Below, piece after piece: positions 45,830 to 57,016 of a DNA stretch of 64,000 bases; the stretch's first letter is position 1; every line of letters starts with the position of its first letter. This DNA is from Cyprinodon diabolis. Taxonomy: Eukaryota; Chordata; Actinopteri; Cyprinodontiformes; Cyprinodontidae. Below the pieces are notes generated by a model, which had not been told where the DNA came from, searched no databases, and saw only the letters and a program-made list of their open reading frames with translations. The stretch is from positions 5,906,379 through 5,970,378 of the forward strand of contig CM060064.1 of assembly GCA_030533445.1 (NCBI GenBank), written 5' to 3'. Position numbers and translations under genes: made by a program.

Positions 45830-46288
45830 AGTCCCTCTCTCAAAAAAAACAGCAGAAGGTTTGAAGTGTGTTGGGGAATTTGACAGGATTGCTTCTGCTC
45901 TCCTTTATTGTTTATTTTAGCCACAGAGTTATATGTTATTATAGGATTCCAGTGAAAGAAGAAAAAAATATTTAGGCGTGACCATAACAAAGGATTATAC
46001 GGAAAATGAAGATTTGGATATGTTGTCTGTCATAAAGAAAAGTATTTGAAATCTTAATTCCTGGCTACAAAGAGTTATGTCCATTTTGGATGAATTTTGA
46101 TTACCAAAGTGAAGGCTCTCTCACGATTATACATATCTAGCTTTTTCTTTCATTATCACTCGGCCAGATGCATGAGTTTGCCAGCCATTAGATGGTTGTG
46201 TGTTGCTCTTAATCCGGCTGTTGATACCATTGTGCCCTTGGGCAAGTGGCTTTAACTGTGTGTGAAGAAAAACAATGGTGGTCAGGGG

Positions 46289-46308
46289 TGGAGTGGGGGC
46301 CTAGTGGT
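46289..46308 (+). mobile_element. SINE head, left part
   Basis: 'gagtgggggcctagtggt' is the tRNA-like 5' end with the start of the A box. It is cut by the hAT element at 46309 and continues at 47626. Confidence 0.65.
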
Positions 46309-47625
46309 CAGTGTTGTAGTACTCGAGATCGGTCTTGGTCTCAAGACCGGTTTCGAGACCATTTTTTTATGGTCTCGGTCTTGTCTCGGACTTGACCACA
46401 TTTGGTCTCGGTCTTGTCTCGGTCTCGGGCGCTGAGGACTCGGCATTTTATTTCAAGACCGGTCAAGACCAAAACTGTGGAAATAACACTAATCATCAGA
46501 ATATTATCAGTTTCTTTAAAATCCTTCTTTTTATTGGATGCTTGGATTCAAATCCAAGCAATAACCTGTCTCATTGGTAAATGCATGTTTTTTTTTTTTT
46601 GTTTTTTTTTACCGCTGTCATGCCACCCCCTTTCACCTGCGCGTGGCCTGCAGCACTTTGATTGAAAGTCACAAGTGGTTGTCTGAGAACGGGATAAGAT
46701 GTCAGCCAAATCATCAGTTATAAAATTCGACTAATTAAATCACAAAAAATATATTTGTAAAGCAACATTGAGAAAAAAGCATACAGCGCAATGTAAGTTC
46801 TGCAGTGCTTCACTATCAGAGACTGTAGGGACTACGTCCAACTTTTATCGACACCTTGAAAGAAAGCACAAAGAAAGGTAAGCTACGTACATATTTAAGT
46901 CATTATGTTGTGACAGTATGTTATGAGACCGACAAGCTGTGAAAATATTGAGCACTTCTGCCTTTTCTCCATGTTCCCAGTTGTAACTAGAGAAATACAC
47001 TGCTTGGTCAAAAACAAACCATCTGATTCAGCAACAGGGTCTTAGAACTGAAAAAAGTCAGTCAGACTTTTGTGCACGTATTTCAGTGGGGTTTGTATTT
47101 CTGCAGATATCAGTAGTAGCTCAGGGAGGAAGTGAAGGAGATCAATCTATTTTTTTCAACAAATTATCTGTCTCATAACATATTTTTACAACTTGGTGAC
47201 AGATATGGATTTATTTAGGAACAGTTATATAATATAGCTTTAATCTGTATATGAGAGAGAAACAAGAGAAATGATTGGCATTTTTTCAGATTTACACATT
47301 TGCACATTGTTTTGAAATAGCACATTTAAAAACAACATGTACTGTTCATGAAAGGCAGAGAAAGTACTATTTTGATCGAATTTGATTAATTGTTTGAAAT
47401 TCTGTGATTACTACGCAGAAGTACTAAATAAAGATGTTTATGTTTATTCCAGTTCTGTGTGTTAAATATCTAGGTGTTTTTATGTGAATGTAGGTCTTTT
47501 TGATAAATTTTAGTGATTTTAAATTGTCACATACTGGCGCTGGTCTTGGTCTTGTCTCGGTCTCGATACACTCTGGTCTTGGTCTTGTCTTGGTCTCGGG
47601 TGAGGTGGTCTTGACCACAACACTG
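46309..47625 (+). mobile_element. hAT element with a retained BED-finger exon
   Basis: 1317 bases. The left end CAGTGTTGTAG matches the reverse-complemented right end CAGTGTTGTGG at 10 of 11 bases. The 8-base flanks are 'ctagtggt' and 'ccagtggt' (one mismatch). Subterminal zones are dense in 'ggtctcgg'/'ggtcttgg' repeats, likely transposase-binding arrays. A single degraded exon (46699-46877) remains and the catalytic domain is gone. It sits inside a SINE. Confidence 0.85.
46699..46877 (+). pseudogene. BED zinc-finger exon of an hAT transposase
   Basis: Starts ATG-TCA-GCC (MSAKSS) and stays in one frame for 59 codons apart from a TAA at 46732-46734. The BED-type finger has Cys codons at 46792 and 46801 (C-x2-C) and His codons at 46852 and 46867 (H-x4-H), with the conserved TTSNFYRHLERKHK segment. 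It ends at AAAG|GTAAGC, a consensus splice donor. BED fingers bind the ends of hAT transposons. The rest of the transposase gene is deleted, so this is a fossil 5' exon. Confidence 0.8.
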
Positions 47626-47795
47626 CCAGTGGTTAAGGCATACCCTTGGAATCCAGAGGTTCTGGGTTCAAGCCCCACACCCAGAGACTGCCACTCTCGG
47701 TCACTGAGCAAGACGCTTAACCCCACACTGCTTCCTGGGTGCCGCACAATGGCAGCCCACTGCTCCCCAACGGGATGGGTTAAATCCAGAGACTA
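47626..47795 (+). mobile_element. tRNA-derived SINE, right part
   Basis: Continues with 'gtggttaaggca' (A box region) and 'ggttctgggttcaagcccc' (B box, GGTTCAAGCCC). The body follows with 'gagcaagacgcttaacccc' and 'gcacaatggcagcccactgc'. These are RNA polymerase III promoter boxes inherited from a tRNA. The hAT insertion separates the A box from its 5' end. Confidence 0.75.
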
Positions 47796-48055
47796 AAAAA
47801 TCTTGGAGTTACTTTTGATCATAACCGGTCATTTAAATCTCATATCAAAGAGGTTTCTAGGATTTCCTTCTTTCATCTGCGCAATTTTGCAACAAATTAG
47901 AAATCTCCTGTCCAGGGGTGATGCTGAGAAACTAGTCCATGCATTTGTTACTTCAAGGCTGGACTATTGTAATTCTTTACTATCAGGAAGTCCACAAACT
48001 GTAGTTAAAAGCCTTCAGCTGATCCAAAATGCTGCAGCCAGAGTTCCGATGAAAA
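47796..48055 (+). pseudogene. L2-type LINE RT thumb fragment
   Basis: Encodes KNLGVTFDHN in one frame, then RNLLSRGDAEKLVHAFVTSRLDYCNSLL and LQLIQNAAARV in another (47890-48045). This matches L2 RT C-terminal sequence. It is truncated on both sides and abuts a different LINE. Confidence 0.8.
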
Positions 48056-49690
48056 TTAAGAACACTTATCTTTCCACGACAACAGCAACACCTGGAGGAT
48101 GTGGAAAGGCATTTGGGTGATCATGGACTACACACGCCATCCCCCCCTGTGGATGCAGCAAACACTGACTTCATAAATTAATTGAACAACTTCTTTGGAA
48201 GATTTGAGGCGCTAAACGGCACTGCAGCAGTGAAAGCTGTTTCAGACCTGGGTGAGGTGACACTAAACCTGGACGTAGCTGAAGTGAGGAAAACTCTGAG
48301 GAGAGTCAACCCAAGGAAGGCCCCAGGGCCTGAAAACATACCTGGGCGGGTGTATAAGGAGTGTGCAGATCAGCTGGCTGGTGTCCTCACAGACATTATT
48401 AACACCTCGCTGGACCGATCCATAGTGCCAGCAGTCCCAAAGAACCCTCAGGTCAACTCACCCAATGATTACCGGCCTGTCGCACTGACTCCAATCATGA
48501 GGAAGTGCTTCGAAAGGCTGGTTAAAGAACACGGCTCAAGTCTGCCGCCAACATTCGACCCGTTCCAGTTCGCTGACGCAACTACTCCACTGAGGACCCC
48601 ATCTCTGCTGCTCTCCACCTGAGCCTGGCACACCTGGAGGAAAAGAACACCCATGTGTGGATGCTGTTCCTGGACCTCAGTTCAGCTTTAAACACCATCA
48701 TCCCACAGCATCTGATGGGCAAACTGAAACAGCTGGTATTCAATACACCCCTCCGCAATTGGCTGCTAGACTTCCTCACAGACAGACCTCAGTCAGTCAG
48801 GGTTGGACAGAACACCTCTGATGTCATCAGTCTAAACACAGGCTCCCCTCAGGGCTGCGTCCTGAGCCCCCTGCTGTTCACCCTGATGACACATGACTGC
48901 ATCCCCAGGTTCACCACCAATCACATGGTAAAGTTTGCAGACGACACCCCGGTGGTGGGCCTCATCAGAGACGACAATGACCTGGACTACAGAGAGGAGG
49001 TAGAGCAGCTGGTTGGCTGGTGCAGAGATAACAGCCTGATCCTGAACGTGGAGAAGATAAAGGAGAGCTCAGCTCAGCTGTAGAGGTGGTCAACAGCACC
49101 AACTTCCTGGGGGTGCACATCACAGACACCCTCTATTAACACCACCTCACCGGTCAAAAGATTACAAAAGCGCATGTACTTCTTGTGGAGGATGAGGAGA
49201 GCCCACCTGCCCCCACCCATCCTCACCACCTTCTACAGAAGCACCATAGAGAGCGTTCTGACCAGCTGTCTCACTGTGTGGTGTGGAGGCTGCAGCATCT
49301 CAGACTGGAAGAAGGTGAGGAGAGTGGTGGGAACAGCAGAGAAGATCATCAGGGCTCCTCTTCCCTCCGTTAAATACATTTCATCCCAGCGCGACATGTC
49401 CCAAGCCCATAACATTATCAGTGACCCCTCACCCCCCCACCATTGACTGTTCTCCCTGCTGCCCTTTGGGAAGAGGCTTTGAAGCATCCGATGCAGGTCC
49501 AGCAGATTCCAGAACAGTTTCTTCCCCACTGCCATTAGACTGCTGAATGTTTTGTGAATTTTTTTTCTTTTTATTGTATTTTATTATATTTATTATATTT
49601 TAGTATTTATATAAAGAAACTGAAATCTTAGAACTGTAAATATACAGTCATATGTTACTGTTTTTGTGTATTTTTTTTACCGCTTTCAAC
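48056..49690 (+). pseudogene. CR1-clade LINE RT, nearly contiguous
   Basis: 48182-48622 encodes the RT fingers, with NPRKAPGPENIPGRV, DYRPVALTP and DPFQFAD. 48655-49083 encodes the palm, with [26 protein letters not shown] and catalytic FADD at 48934-48945. 49174-49446 encodes the thumb and C-terminus, with FYRSTIESVLTSCLTVWCGGC. Small frameshifts and stops separate the three parts. The non-coding 3' end reaches about 49690. The endonuclease domain is missing. Catalytic residues persist, so decay is moderate. Related copies lie at 795-2130 and 55145-55625, both on the minus strand. Confidence 0.88.
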
Positions 49691-51270
49691 GCTGCAATTT
49701 AAAAAAAATGAAATTGTCTGGAGAGCTGTTCTTAAGGAAATGTCTTTGTGTTTGCATTATGGTACACAAAATGACAAAATATATAAGTCTAGGTCTAAGT
49801 TTTAGACTAGGAATCATGAAAAGTCCTAGCAGTTATAAATAATTTTGGGTGAGTTATAAATAATTCTAACCAATGATCAGCGGCTTAGCATAACCGTCCC
49901 CACCACTGGTAGTCAACTTCTCTGCTGATTTGTGTAAAGGTGGATTGAGCCAAAGATATAAACTTACACAGGTAAAATGTAAACTGCGTGTAGCAAATAT
50001 GATTCTAATATCCTCATTTCAAAAATCCTTAAAAATTGCTTGATTATTAAAAACTGGGTCAAGTACACAACCACATTATTAACCAATTACTTCTATGCCT
50101 ATATTTCCTTAGCTACAGAAATCCTTGATAAAATAAGTCTGACCTGATAAAAAAATAAAAAATAAGATCTGCTTTGTTCAATTTGTTGTTCTAAAGGAAT
50201 GTTACCTTAAGATTTCACTGAACACAACAATGAAACAAGGGTGGTCTTCTCTGACTGTATGTGCACCAAAACTGCAGTTAAATTTTGTGTAGCGTGAATT
50301 GAAATAATTAAAAAAACAGAAGTGCTTTTATAATGCCCATCAGACGAACAAACAGAATAATGTCAGCAACGTTTTTAAAATTCCGTTGTATTTGTTGCAG
50401 ATTCTTGGCAGAGACCTCCAAGGTTTTATGTGTACTCGGCTATGTGAGTTGGTAGCACTTTAGCATGCTATATAAATATTCTAGAGGCTTCTTAACTATC
50501 CTCGAGAGTCCCCTCTTAGAAACTGGAAGTGAATAATGCATTGTGGAGATGCAGGGAAGATTGTCTTTTATTCCAGTTTTGAAGTGTAATCTGAGTTGTT
50601 TGTCTCTTCAACTGTTCACAGGGGGAAATACTGAGACTTACTGGGAACCATTGTATGGGCCTTCCTCTGTTTCTCTTTTGATATTTAATAATTCAGTATC
50701 TGTCTCCCTAATTACAAACCCCACACACAAAGACAATCTTATCCTAAGTCTGCGAACTAGAAGACATCAGTTACTTTACAAACCTTGATCAAATCAAAGC
50801 TGTATTTTTTGCTCCCTTTAAGAGATTTTATCCCTTTTATGTTAGTTTCCATGGCAATATAAATAATGTCCTCCTTCAGATGAAGTTTAAAAAAACAGAG
50901 CAGAATAATAATTGTGGGAATAAACCAGAATCTACCCTTTGAAAGATAAAAAAGGAGAAAACAAAACATTCCCTCCTAAAATCTGCAGTATAGTCTTTTA
51001 ATATTGTGAGAGGTTTGTAAATAAATAATCCAATCTATACAAAATGAGACACATTGCTTTTTTCTCGAATGTCAAAATAATTAAAGAATAATTTACAAAA
51101 ATATATATTGACTTGTCTCTCTGTTCAGTTTATTTAACTTTCCATTTTCCGAACATGTATTTATTATTCTACTCTATTCACTTCCCAAACTAAAATCACA
51201 AACAAAAAAATGTAGTATTTTCCAATCTACCTCTAAAATTTTTCCCAACGAAATCTTATCTTTTCCACTG
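49691..51270. other. AT-rich interval, no gene seen
   Basis: Short open frames lack domains and no repeat is recognised. Confidence 0.45.
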
Positions 51271-51435
51271 TTTAATTGTCATTACACTGTCAGAAGCAAA
51301 AAGCAACGAAATGAACTCTCTGCATTTAACCCATTCCCTTTGGAGCAGTGGGCTGCCATTGTGCGGCGCCCAGGGAGCAGTGTGAGGTTAAGGGTCTTTG
51401 CTCAGGGGGCCAGAGTGGCTTGAGCTAGCCCTCCG
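51271..51435 (-). mobile_element. tRNA-derived SINE, minus strand
   Basis: 'gcatttaacccattcccttt', 'gagcagtgggctgccattgt' and 'gtgcggcgcccagg' are the reverse of the body seen at 47700-47780. The head near 51420 is degraded. Confidence 0.75.
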
Positions 51436-52567
51436 CTAGTTATCATACCCTTAATTCACATCAGAACCCTAAAAGAAGAGGTAGGACACATTAGGACCAG
51501 GATTTGGTCCCCATATGGCCTATTGACCTGCAGGAGGGAAGTTAATATTACAGAGTTAAACAAGAAAAAGTCTTAAATGCATAAAAAATAGAAAGAAAAT
51601 GATTGAGCTTAATTCCTTTTTGTAACACCACCTGGGAATAAATTGAAACCCAAACCGAAGTCATAGCATGGTTAATTAGTCACAAAGGTAAGTAGAAAGT
51701 GCCAGAAAAGGACCGAAGGAGGTGACACACAAACACACACACACAATTCACATTTAAAGCATGGGAGCAGTTATAAAAGAATAAAAATAAGTGTTGAGGG
51801 GAAGACAATGTAAGAAAGTGGCATAAATTGTGCTTGTAAGTTGAAATTGACTGGGACTTGGTTGCTGAGAGGCCTTACCCTTTCTCTTCCCCCTCTGTCG
51901 CTCTGAATGTGCAGGCTCTTTTATCTTGGAAACAAATGTGTGGGATCTAAAGGCTTTCCCATAGTTGTTGTGCTAACCTTGGAGAGCAAAGCCACTCCAT
52001 TAGCATTTGAAGGAGCTAAATATTAGCTAAGAAAGAGAGCACTCCCATTTCAAGGCATGAGAAAAAGTCCACAGTCTTTGCTACCTAACCATCTGTGCTG
52101 GCTCCTATCCCCAGGCTGCAAACAGCACTCTGACAACTGCCTGAAACTCAGGCATTTACGCAACTTTAATTCTCTGCATTGTACATTGGAAAATAAGCTG
52201 CTATAAGGCTATATCTATAATTTCACATAGGCTTTAATGCCTTTCAACCTAAGACCTGTTAGCATTGTCTACTGTGTTAAAACACAGAAGCCATCTAATT
52301 TGATAAAAGCCTGTTCTAAACTCTTACTATTTCAGAATGCATCATAAGTTCAAATGCACACTGAAATATTTTTTGTTAATGTATTAGTTTTTCAATTGTA
52401 AAATTTTTTACAATTATAGATTCGGCCAACAGCCTTTTGTGTGCATAATATTCACATGTTTCATTTGGATTTTACACAATATATACTTATAACCAAACTA
52501 TACAATAAATAATCCTAAAAGATCATTTATGTCCAAAATACAGCACTTTTTTTCTATAGGAGATGTT
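51436..52567. other. Interval without recognised genes
   Basis: 51930-52230 is non-repetitive and of balanced composition and could be conserved non-coding DNA; this cannot be tested here. ACAC words occur at 51728-51745. Confidence 0.35.
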
Positions 52568-53705
52568 CAGTTCAATTCAGATTATTCATATATCTTAAAT
52601 TCACAACCAGTGATGGGAGTAACAGCGTTGAAAGTAACGGCGTTACTAACGCTGCTACCTTTTTTTAGTAACAAGTAATCAAAATAATTACTCTTACTCT
52701 AACTATAACGCAGTTACAATTGCCGACACCCCGTTACTGCACGTTACTCAGGTCGCACAATTAACCTTTTTTCATGATAGGACTCGTGCGCGCGTCATGA
52801 GAGAGGGGAGGATGGAGAGTGAGTAGGACTCCAGGAGCAAAACAGCGTTTTCCAGATGGAAATACTGGTGTTACGTCGAGCTGCGTTTCCCCATCAGATA
52901 CGGTTTCCCCTGCATCTCCGCACAGCGCGGCGGCACGATTCACCGTGCAAGCGACAGGAAACGTGCATGCTCGCTAAAGGCGTGTAACAGCCACCCTGTG
53001 CTCGCGCCTCAGGGGAACTACGGAGAGCGTGAACGATCATTAGCCTATATGGAGAAAGAGAGAAATATGAATGGATGGATGGATGGAATAGATAGATAGA
53101 TATAGCTACATGTTGCAGTATCTATAACAACCCAAACACAGGATTTCAGAATTAGACATCCCCAGTTATTAATTTCATACACTCGCAAAAGTAACGCAAT
53201 AGTTACTTTTACTAGTAACTAGATACTTTTATTGTGGAGTAACTCAGTTAGTAACTCAGTTACTTTTTGGGAGAAGTAACTAGTAAATATAACTAATTAC
53301 TTTTTCAAAGTAACGTGCCCAACACTGTTCACAACACATGTCATCTCAAGGCACTTTACTTTGCAATTAAACCAGATCATACAGTCAGATTGGTTCAAAG
53401 TTTTCCATCTAAAGAAAACCAGCTGATAGCATTGACTCATTGACTCACACCGAGCATGCTTGTAGTGACAGTGGAAAGAAAAACTTCCATTTAATAGGAA
53501 GAAACTTCCAGCAGAACCAGGCTCAGTGTGAGCGGCCATCTGCTGAAGGCCGACTGGGGTTCAAGGAGACAGAAGCAGAGATAGAAAAAGGAGCAGAGAT
53601 ACAAAAGGTAACTGTCAACCAGGCCCTGTCCAGGAAGCACACAGGCAGGCAAATGAGCTCCGAGCTAGCTCCCATTTATATTTATGTAAAGCACACTGCT
53701 TGGAC
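52568..53705 (-). mobile_element. L2 LINE 3' tail split by an hAT element
   Basis: The tail starts at 52568 ('gttcagttcaattcagatta') and runs to 'ttcacaac'. It is interrupted by 52608-53327 and resumes at 53328 with 'acatgtcatctcaaggcact', 'ccagcagaaccaggctcagt' and 'gagcggccatctgctgaagg', ending near 53705. Removing the insert and one duplication gives an uninterrupted L2 tail. Confidence 0.88.
52608..53327. mobile_element. Non-autonomous hAT element nested in L2
   Basis: 720 bases with ends CAGTGATGGG and (reverse-complemented) CAGTGTTGGG. A perfect 8-base duplication TTCACAAC lies at 52600-52607 and 53328-53335. Subterminal zones carry many 'gtaac'/'gttac' words. A short ATGG/ATAG repeat lies at about 53072-53100. 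No transposase domain is seen. Confidence 0.92.
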
Positions 53706-55144
53706 TGGCCAATAGGACCACAGGCCCATCCATTACACATTTTTCACATCAAGAGAAAAACCGTAAGCAAAGAATTTTTGCTTTGGGGAGATAGAGAAGA
53801 AATATGCTTTGAGGGAGACCATTTTCACACTGACAGCAAAAAAAAACAATGTTTGATAATAAAAATATATTATTGACTGAACGTTTTCCCCCTGGAATCC
53901 AGGTGGAAAAATCGAACATTGTTCAGAAAGAAGAACTAGTCCAGAATATAGTCAAGAATATTTATATAAATGTCTACTGATAAACTGTATGCATAGATGT
54001 CTTATGGGGCTGTCTACATGCCATGTCAGAGGCATTATTTTGAAAAGTTACTGCACATTTGTTGAAATCCTGCTTTTGGCTAAAACAGTCTGTGTGATGT
54101 CCTCCTCAGGTTATCCCCTATAAGTTTATGGCATCTGATTTCTGCTTGGGGTTTAGCTGGGGTGTGATGTCATTTAGGAGAACTGAACTTGGCAGAGTTG
54201 GTTGTACAAAAAAACAAAATATTTAATTAATGAAAAACTGAATGCATGTATGTATTTCGGATTGTTTGCTTGTTTGTATGTCCATTTATACTGACAAGTT
54301 ACTGTGTGTTGGTTTTAAATAAAGAGTTAGTACTTAATTAAAATATTTTTTTTTTGAGAAAGAAAATCAACAAATGAACCTGTTCTGTTGCCACTGAGTT
54401 TTAAGGCATTGTAAGTAAATGTAAAAGCTTGTCATTTTAAACCCCTTCCAAAAAACCTTGAGAAGGCATTTTAGAACTAAAGTACACTTATGATGACAAA
54501 ACTTTAACAATAATTTATAATGAAAACCTCAAGACAAAAATAAAATGTTAATCTATTCGTGAACTGAGAGGTGTTGTAACCCTTCAACTACAAAATGTAA
54601 AAACGTTAACGTGTGGGATGAATGGACTCAATCTGGCTCTTCCATTTTAATGCTAATAGTCTAGCTGGCCCCTACATTCTTGGAATTTTTTCCCTGAAGT
54701 TTCACTGGAAGCAGTGAGGTTGGTGATCAGGGTTTCACATAGCACACAAACTGCATGGTGGGACACATGTAAAGGCCTCTACATTCAAAACTTATAGTTA
54801 CCTATATCGCTTATAGTGTAGCCATATGTAGGGCAAAACCTTCTTACTCTCTGTTAGTTGTGCAAGTGTAAAAATGAATAAACAGACCAAAAACCACAGA
54901 TAACTCGCATTCAGCTGGTGGAAATAAAAGTCTTTCCGGTGTAGAACTTCCTGCGAAAAACTCAGGAAAGGTCCAATGGTGGTCAGAAGTCTGACCCACC
55001 TGAGTGAATTACTTCCAACTTTCCCCTAAAGTCCAATCATCTTAGCCTCATATCTCTAAGACTAAGGTAGATTCCCGCCATGATGTGTGGTCTGATTACT
55101 GATCTGATTCACCTTTTTCAGCCTCTATTTAACCAACCAATCAT
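53706..55144. other. AT-rich interval, no gene seen
   Basis: No recognised gene. The last 80 bases may belong to an LTR-like repeat that continues after the LINE insertion at 55625. Confidence 0.4.
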
Positions 55145-55625
55145 CAGGGACAGATTATTCTTAGACTTAGACAAGCTTTATTGTCATTTTGTATACACAG
55201 AGTGTACAAATTTAATTTATACAGCTTTCTGTCAGTGAATGAGCAGCAGATTAGCAGTGAAAAGAACATTTCCATTCAAAAAGTGCACTGGTATTTGGTA
55301 TCATGTTATCAGTGTGATGCAGAGACTCGATTTGTGACTTGATTTCAACGTTTTTTCAACAGTTCACAGTCTGGTGGCAGTCGGGGAAAAGATGTTACAA
55401 AACATGCTGGTCCTGCATGGTAAGCTGTGAAGCCTCTTTCCAGGGCAGCAGGGAGAACAGTTCATCATCCTCGATGCTGTTTTCACCACTCTTCTTACTA
55501 ACTTCCAGGCTGAGGTGCTGCAGCCTCCACACCAAACAATGAGACAGCTGGTCATGATGCTGTCTATGGTGCTTCTGTAGAGGGTGTGAGGATGGGCAGG
55601 AGGATGAGGAGAGCCCACTTTCCCA
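55145..55625 (-). pseudogene. CR1-clade LINE 3' end with short 5' inversion
   Basis: On the minus strand 55618-55364 encodes YRSTIDSIMTSCLIVWCGGC and later CRTSMFCNIF. This is the same C-terminus as the plus-strand LINE at 49.2 kb. The 3' tail 'caataaagcttgtctaag' lies at the low-coordinate end. At the other end 'ggaggatgaggagagcccac' (about 55600-55619) is in the opposite orientation from the rest of the copy, a small 5' inversion. 'tattc' occurs on both sides and might be a short duplication. Confidence 0.8.
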
Positions 55626-56081
55626 CCTATTCAAACCTGTGGTTAGAGTTCTCTAGCATTTCTGTGTCTCTGATCCTGACTTCTGATCCTGACTGATCCA
55701 GTTCTGCCTCTTGAACTCTGAGCCTGCCTGTCCTTGTACTGATCTGTTTGCCTGACCTGTCTTCAGAATTCTGTTGGACCTCTGCCTGTCTGTGAACCGG
55801 ACTTGGAACTGTTTCCCGACTCCGTTCTGGATTTCCCTTCGCACCTTTGATCTCCTAGCTCTGACTACCGAGCACCCCTTCTACACCGTCTTTGGCCTCG
55901 CCCTCTGGATTATCCTGCCTTCTTTCATTCTAATATTCTACCTGTGTTGACTTAACCTACTAAAACACATTTCCAACAATCATTCATCATTACTGGTTCA
56001 TAGCAAAGCCTACCTGACCTTTCTCCATCACTGATTAGCTAATGTCATCTGCCTGGGTATTTACAACAGAGAACTACTGTA
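55626..56081. other. Unclassified repeat-like DNA
   Basis: Pyrimidine-rich on the plus strand with 'ctgcct'/'ctgacc' words typical of fish LTR interiors. No ends were found. Confidence 0.3.
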
Positions 56082-56465
56082 GTGGCGCCAAAAATGATGC
56101 TAGTTTTAGCAGCAGGTGGATCTGGTGTGATAAAGCTAGCGCTGATGGTCGATGCTTTCTGGTTGGAAGAGGAATCTTTTCAAGATGCTGGAGGAAACCA
56201 CTGCTTTCGGGATTTTGGGCTTGGTGCAATTAAACTCCTCACACTCCATATATTAAATACGCCAGTTGAAAGATATTTTTCTCAAGTTGCTCTGCCTAAA
56301 GACGACTCCAGAAATCGTATGGGCCTGCCGATCCTTTCAAGTTTGATGGATGTGCAAACTGGAATAACACGGATGGACATCAGCAACACTTTGTCTCCCC
56401 CAACAGTTGTTGGGGAGATTTCATTCAAACATATACTGATCACAAATAGCAGTGCAGCATTATAG
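56082..56465 (+). pseudogene. hAT-type transposase C-terminal (dimerisation) fragment
   Basis: 127-residue open frame. Residues 24-67 read DAFWLEEE, then AGGNHCFRDF, then LHILNTPVERYFSQ. Residues 77-89 read RNRMGLPILSSLM. The pair VERYFS (62-67) and RNRM (77-80), followed by a leucine-rich helix, is the signature of the hAT C-terminal dimerisation domain that assembles the transposase. The catalytic DDE parts and BED finger are not found upstream. The 20 residues before position 24 are not recognised, and the frame is unusually open for a fossil. No terminal repeats can be tied to it. It could also be a piece of a domesticated hAT-derived gene, but no other exon is visible. Confidence 0.6.
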
Positions 56466-56531
56466 TTCACTGGAGTAAAAGTTTGGCGTTCAGATGTTCT
56501 ATGTTCCAGCCAACAACATAATAAGCATTAA

Positions 56532-57012
56532 CCTCTTAACCTTAAGTGGGGGTAATAATTCAGAATGCATAAAATTCCACAGGTAAAATTTTGACCAGCA
56601 GGTGGAGCCATTGTGCGCAGCTCCAAACTGACACCAAAAGTTCCAAAGCCCACAGCTCTGGAACTGTTATAGCTAGAGGTCTGAAATTTTCTGCATTTGT
56701 GGATGACATGACACATATAATACAATTAAAAACCCACTTTTTCTCAAGAATGTCTTTGTTACTGCTGTTCAAAAAAGACCTATCATTTTAGGAATTAACA
56801 AAACAACTTTGAGTCATGTTTGAACTGATGCAGGTTGGTCTGTGTTCTACTCATCCAATCTTAATTTATATAGTCAGAAACTAGAGGGTGTTAGCTTTCA
56901 AATAATGTATTGCACATGTAATTTTGGGCTTACAGTTCCTAAGTTATTAACTTTTTAATTTGTGTATGCAAAATAGGCAAGCATTACCCAAAATGAGATG
57001 GATGTTAAGAGG
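56532..57012. mobile_element. TTAA-flanked miniature element
   Basis: 481 bases with matching ends CCTCTTAAC (left) and CCTCTTAAC (right, reverse-complemented), each preceded by TTAA (56528-56531 and 57013-57016). TTAA duplication is used by piggyBac and Kolobok transposases. No coding is present. Confidence 0.65.
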
Positions 57013-57016
57013 TTAA

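Larger units (their letters stand above)
45250..46140 (+). pseudogene. L1/Tx1-type LINE RT remnant
   Basis: Plus-strand blocks recall an L1-group RT: PGQDVLTFHF-like sequence near 45325, MKQGALHYYPNQEK-like sequence near 45432 and LRPITLL at 45490-45510. Next is a diverged DFYKAFDS region near 45620, and KYLGVTITKDY near 45975. Two insertions break it, at 45512-45560 and 45712-45829. Frames are shattered and no catalytic box is intact. Confidence 0.7.
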
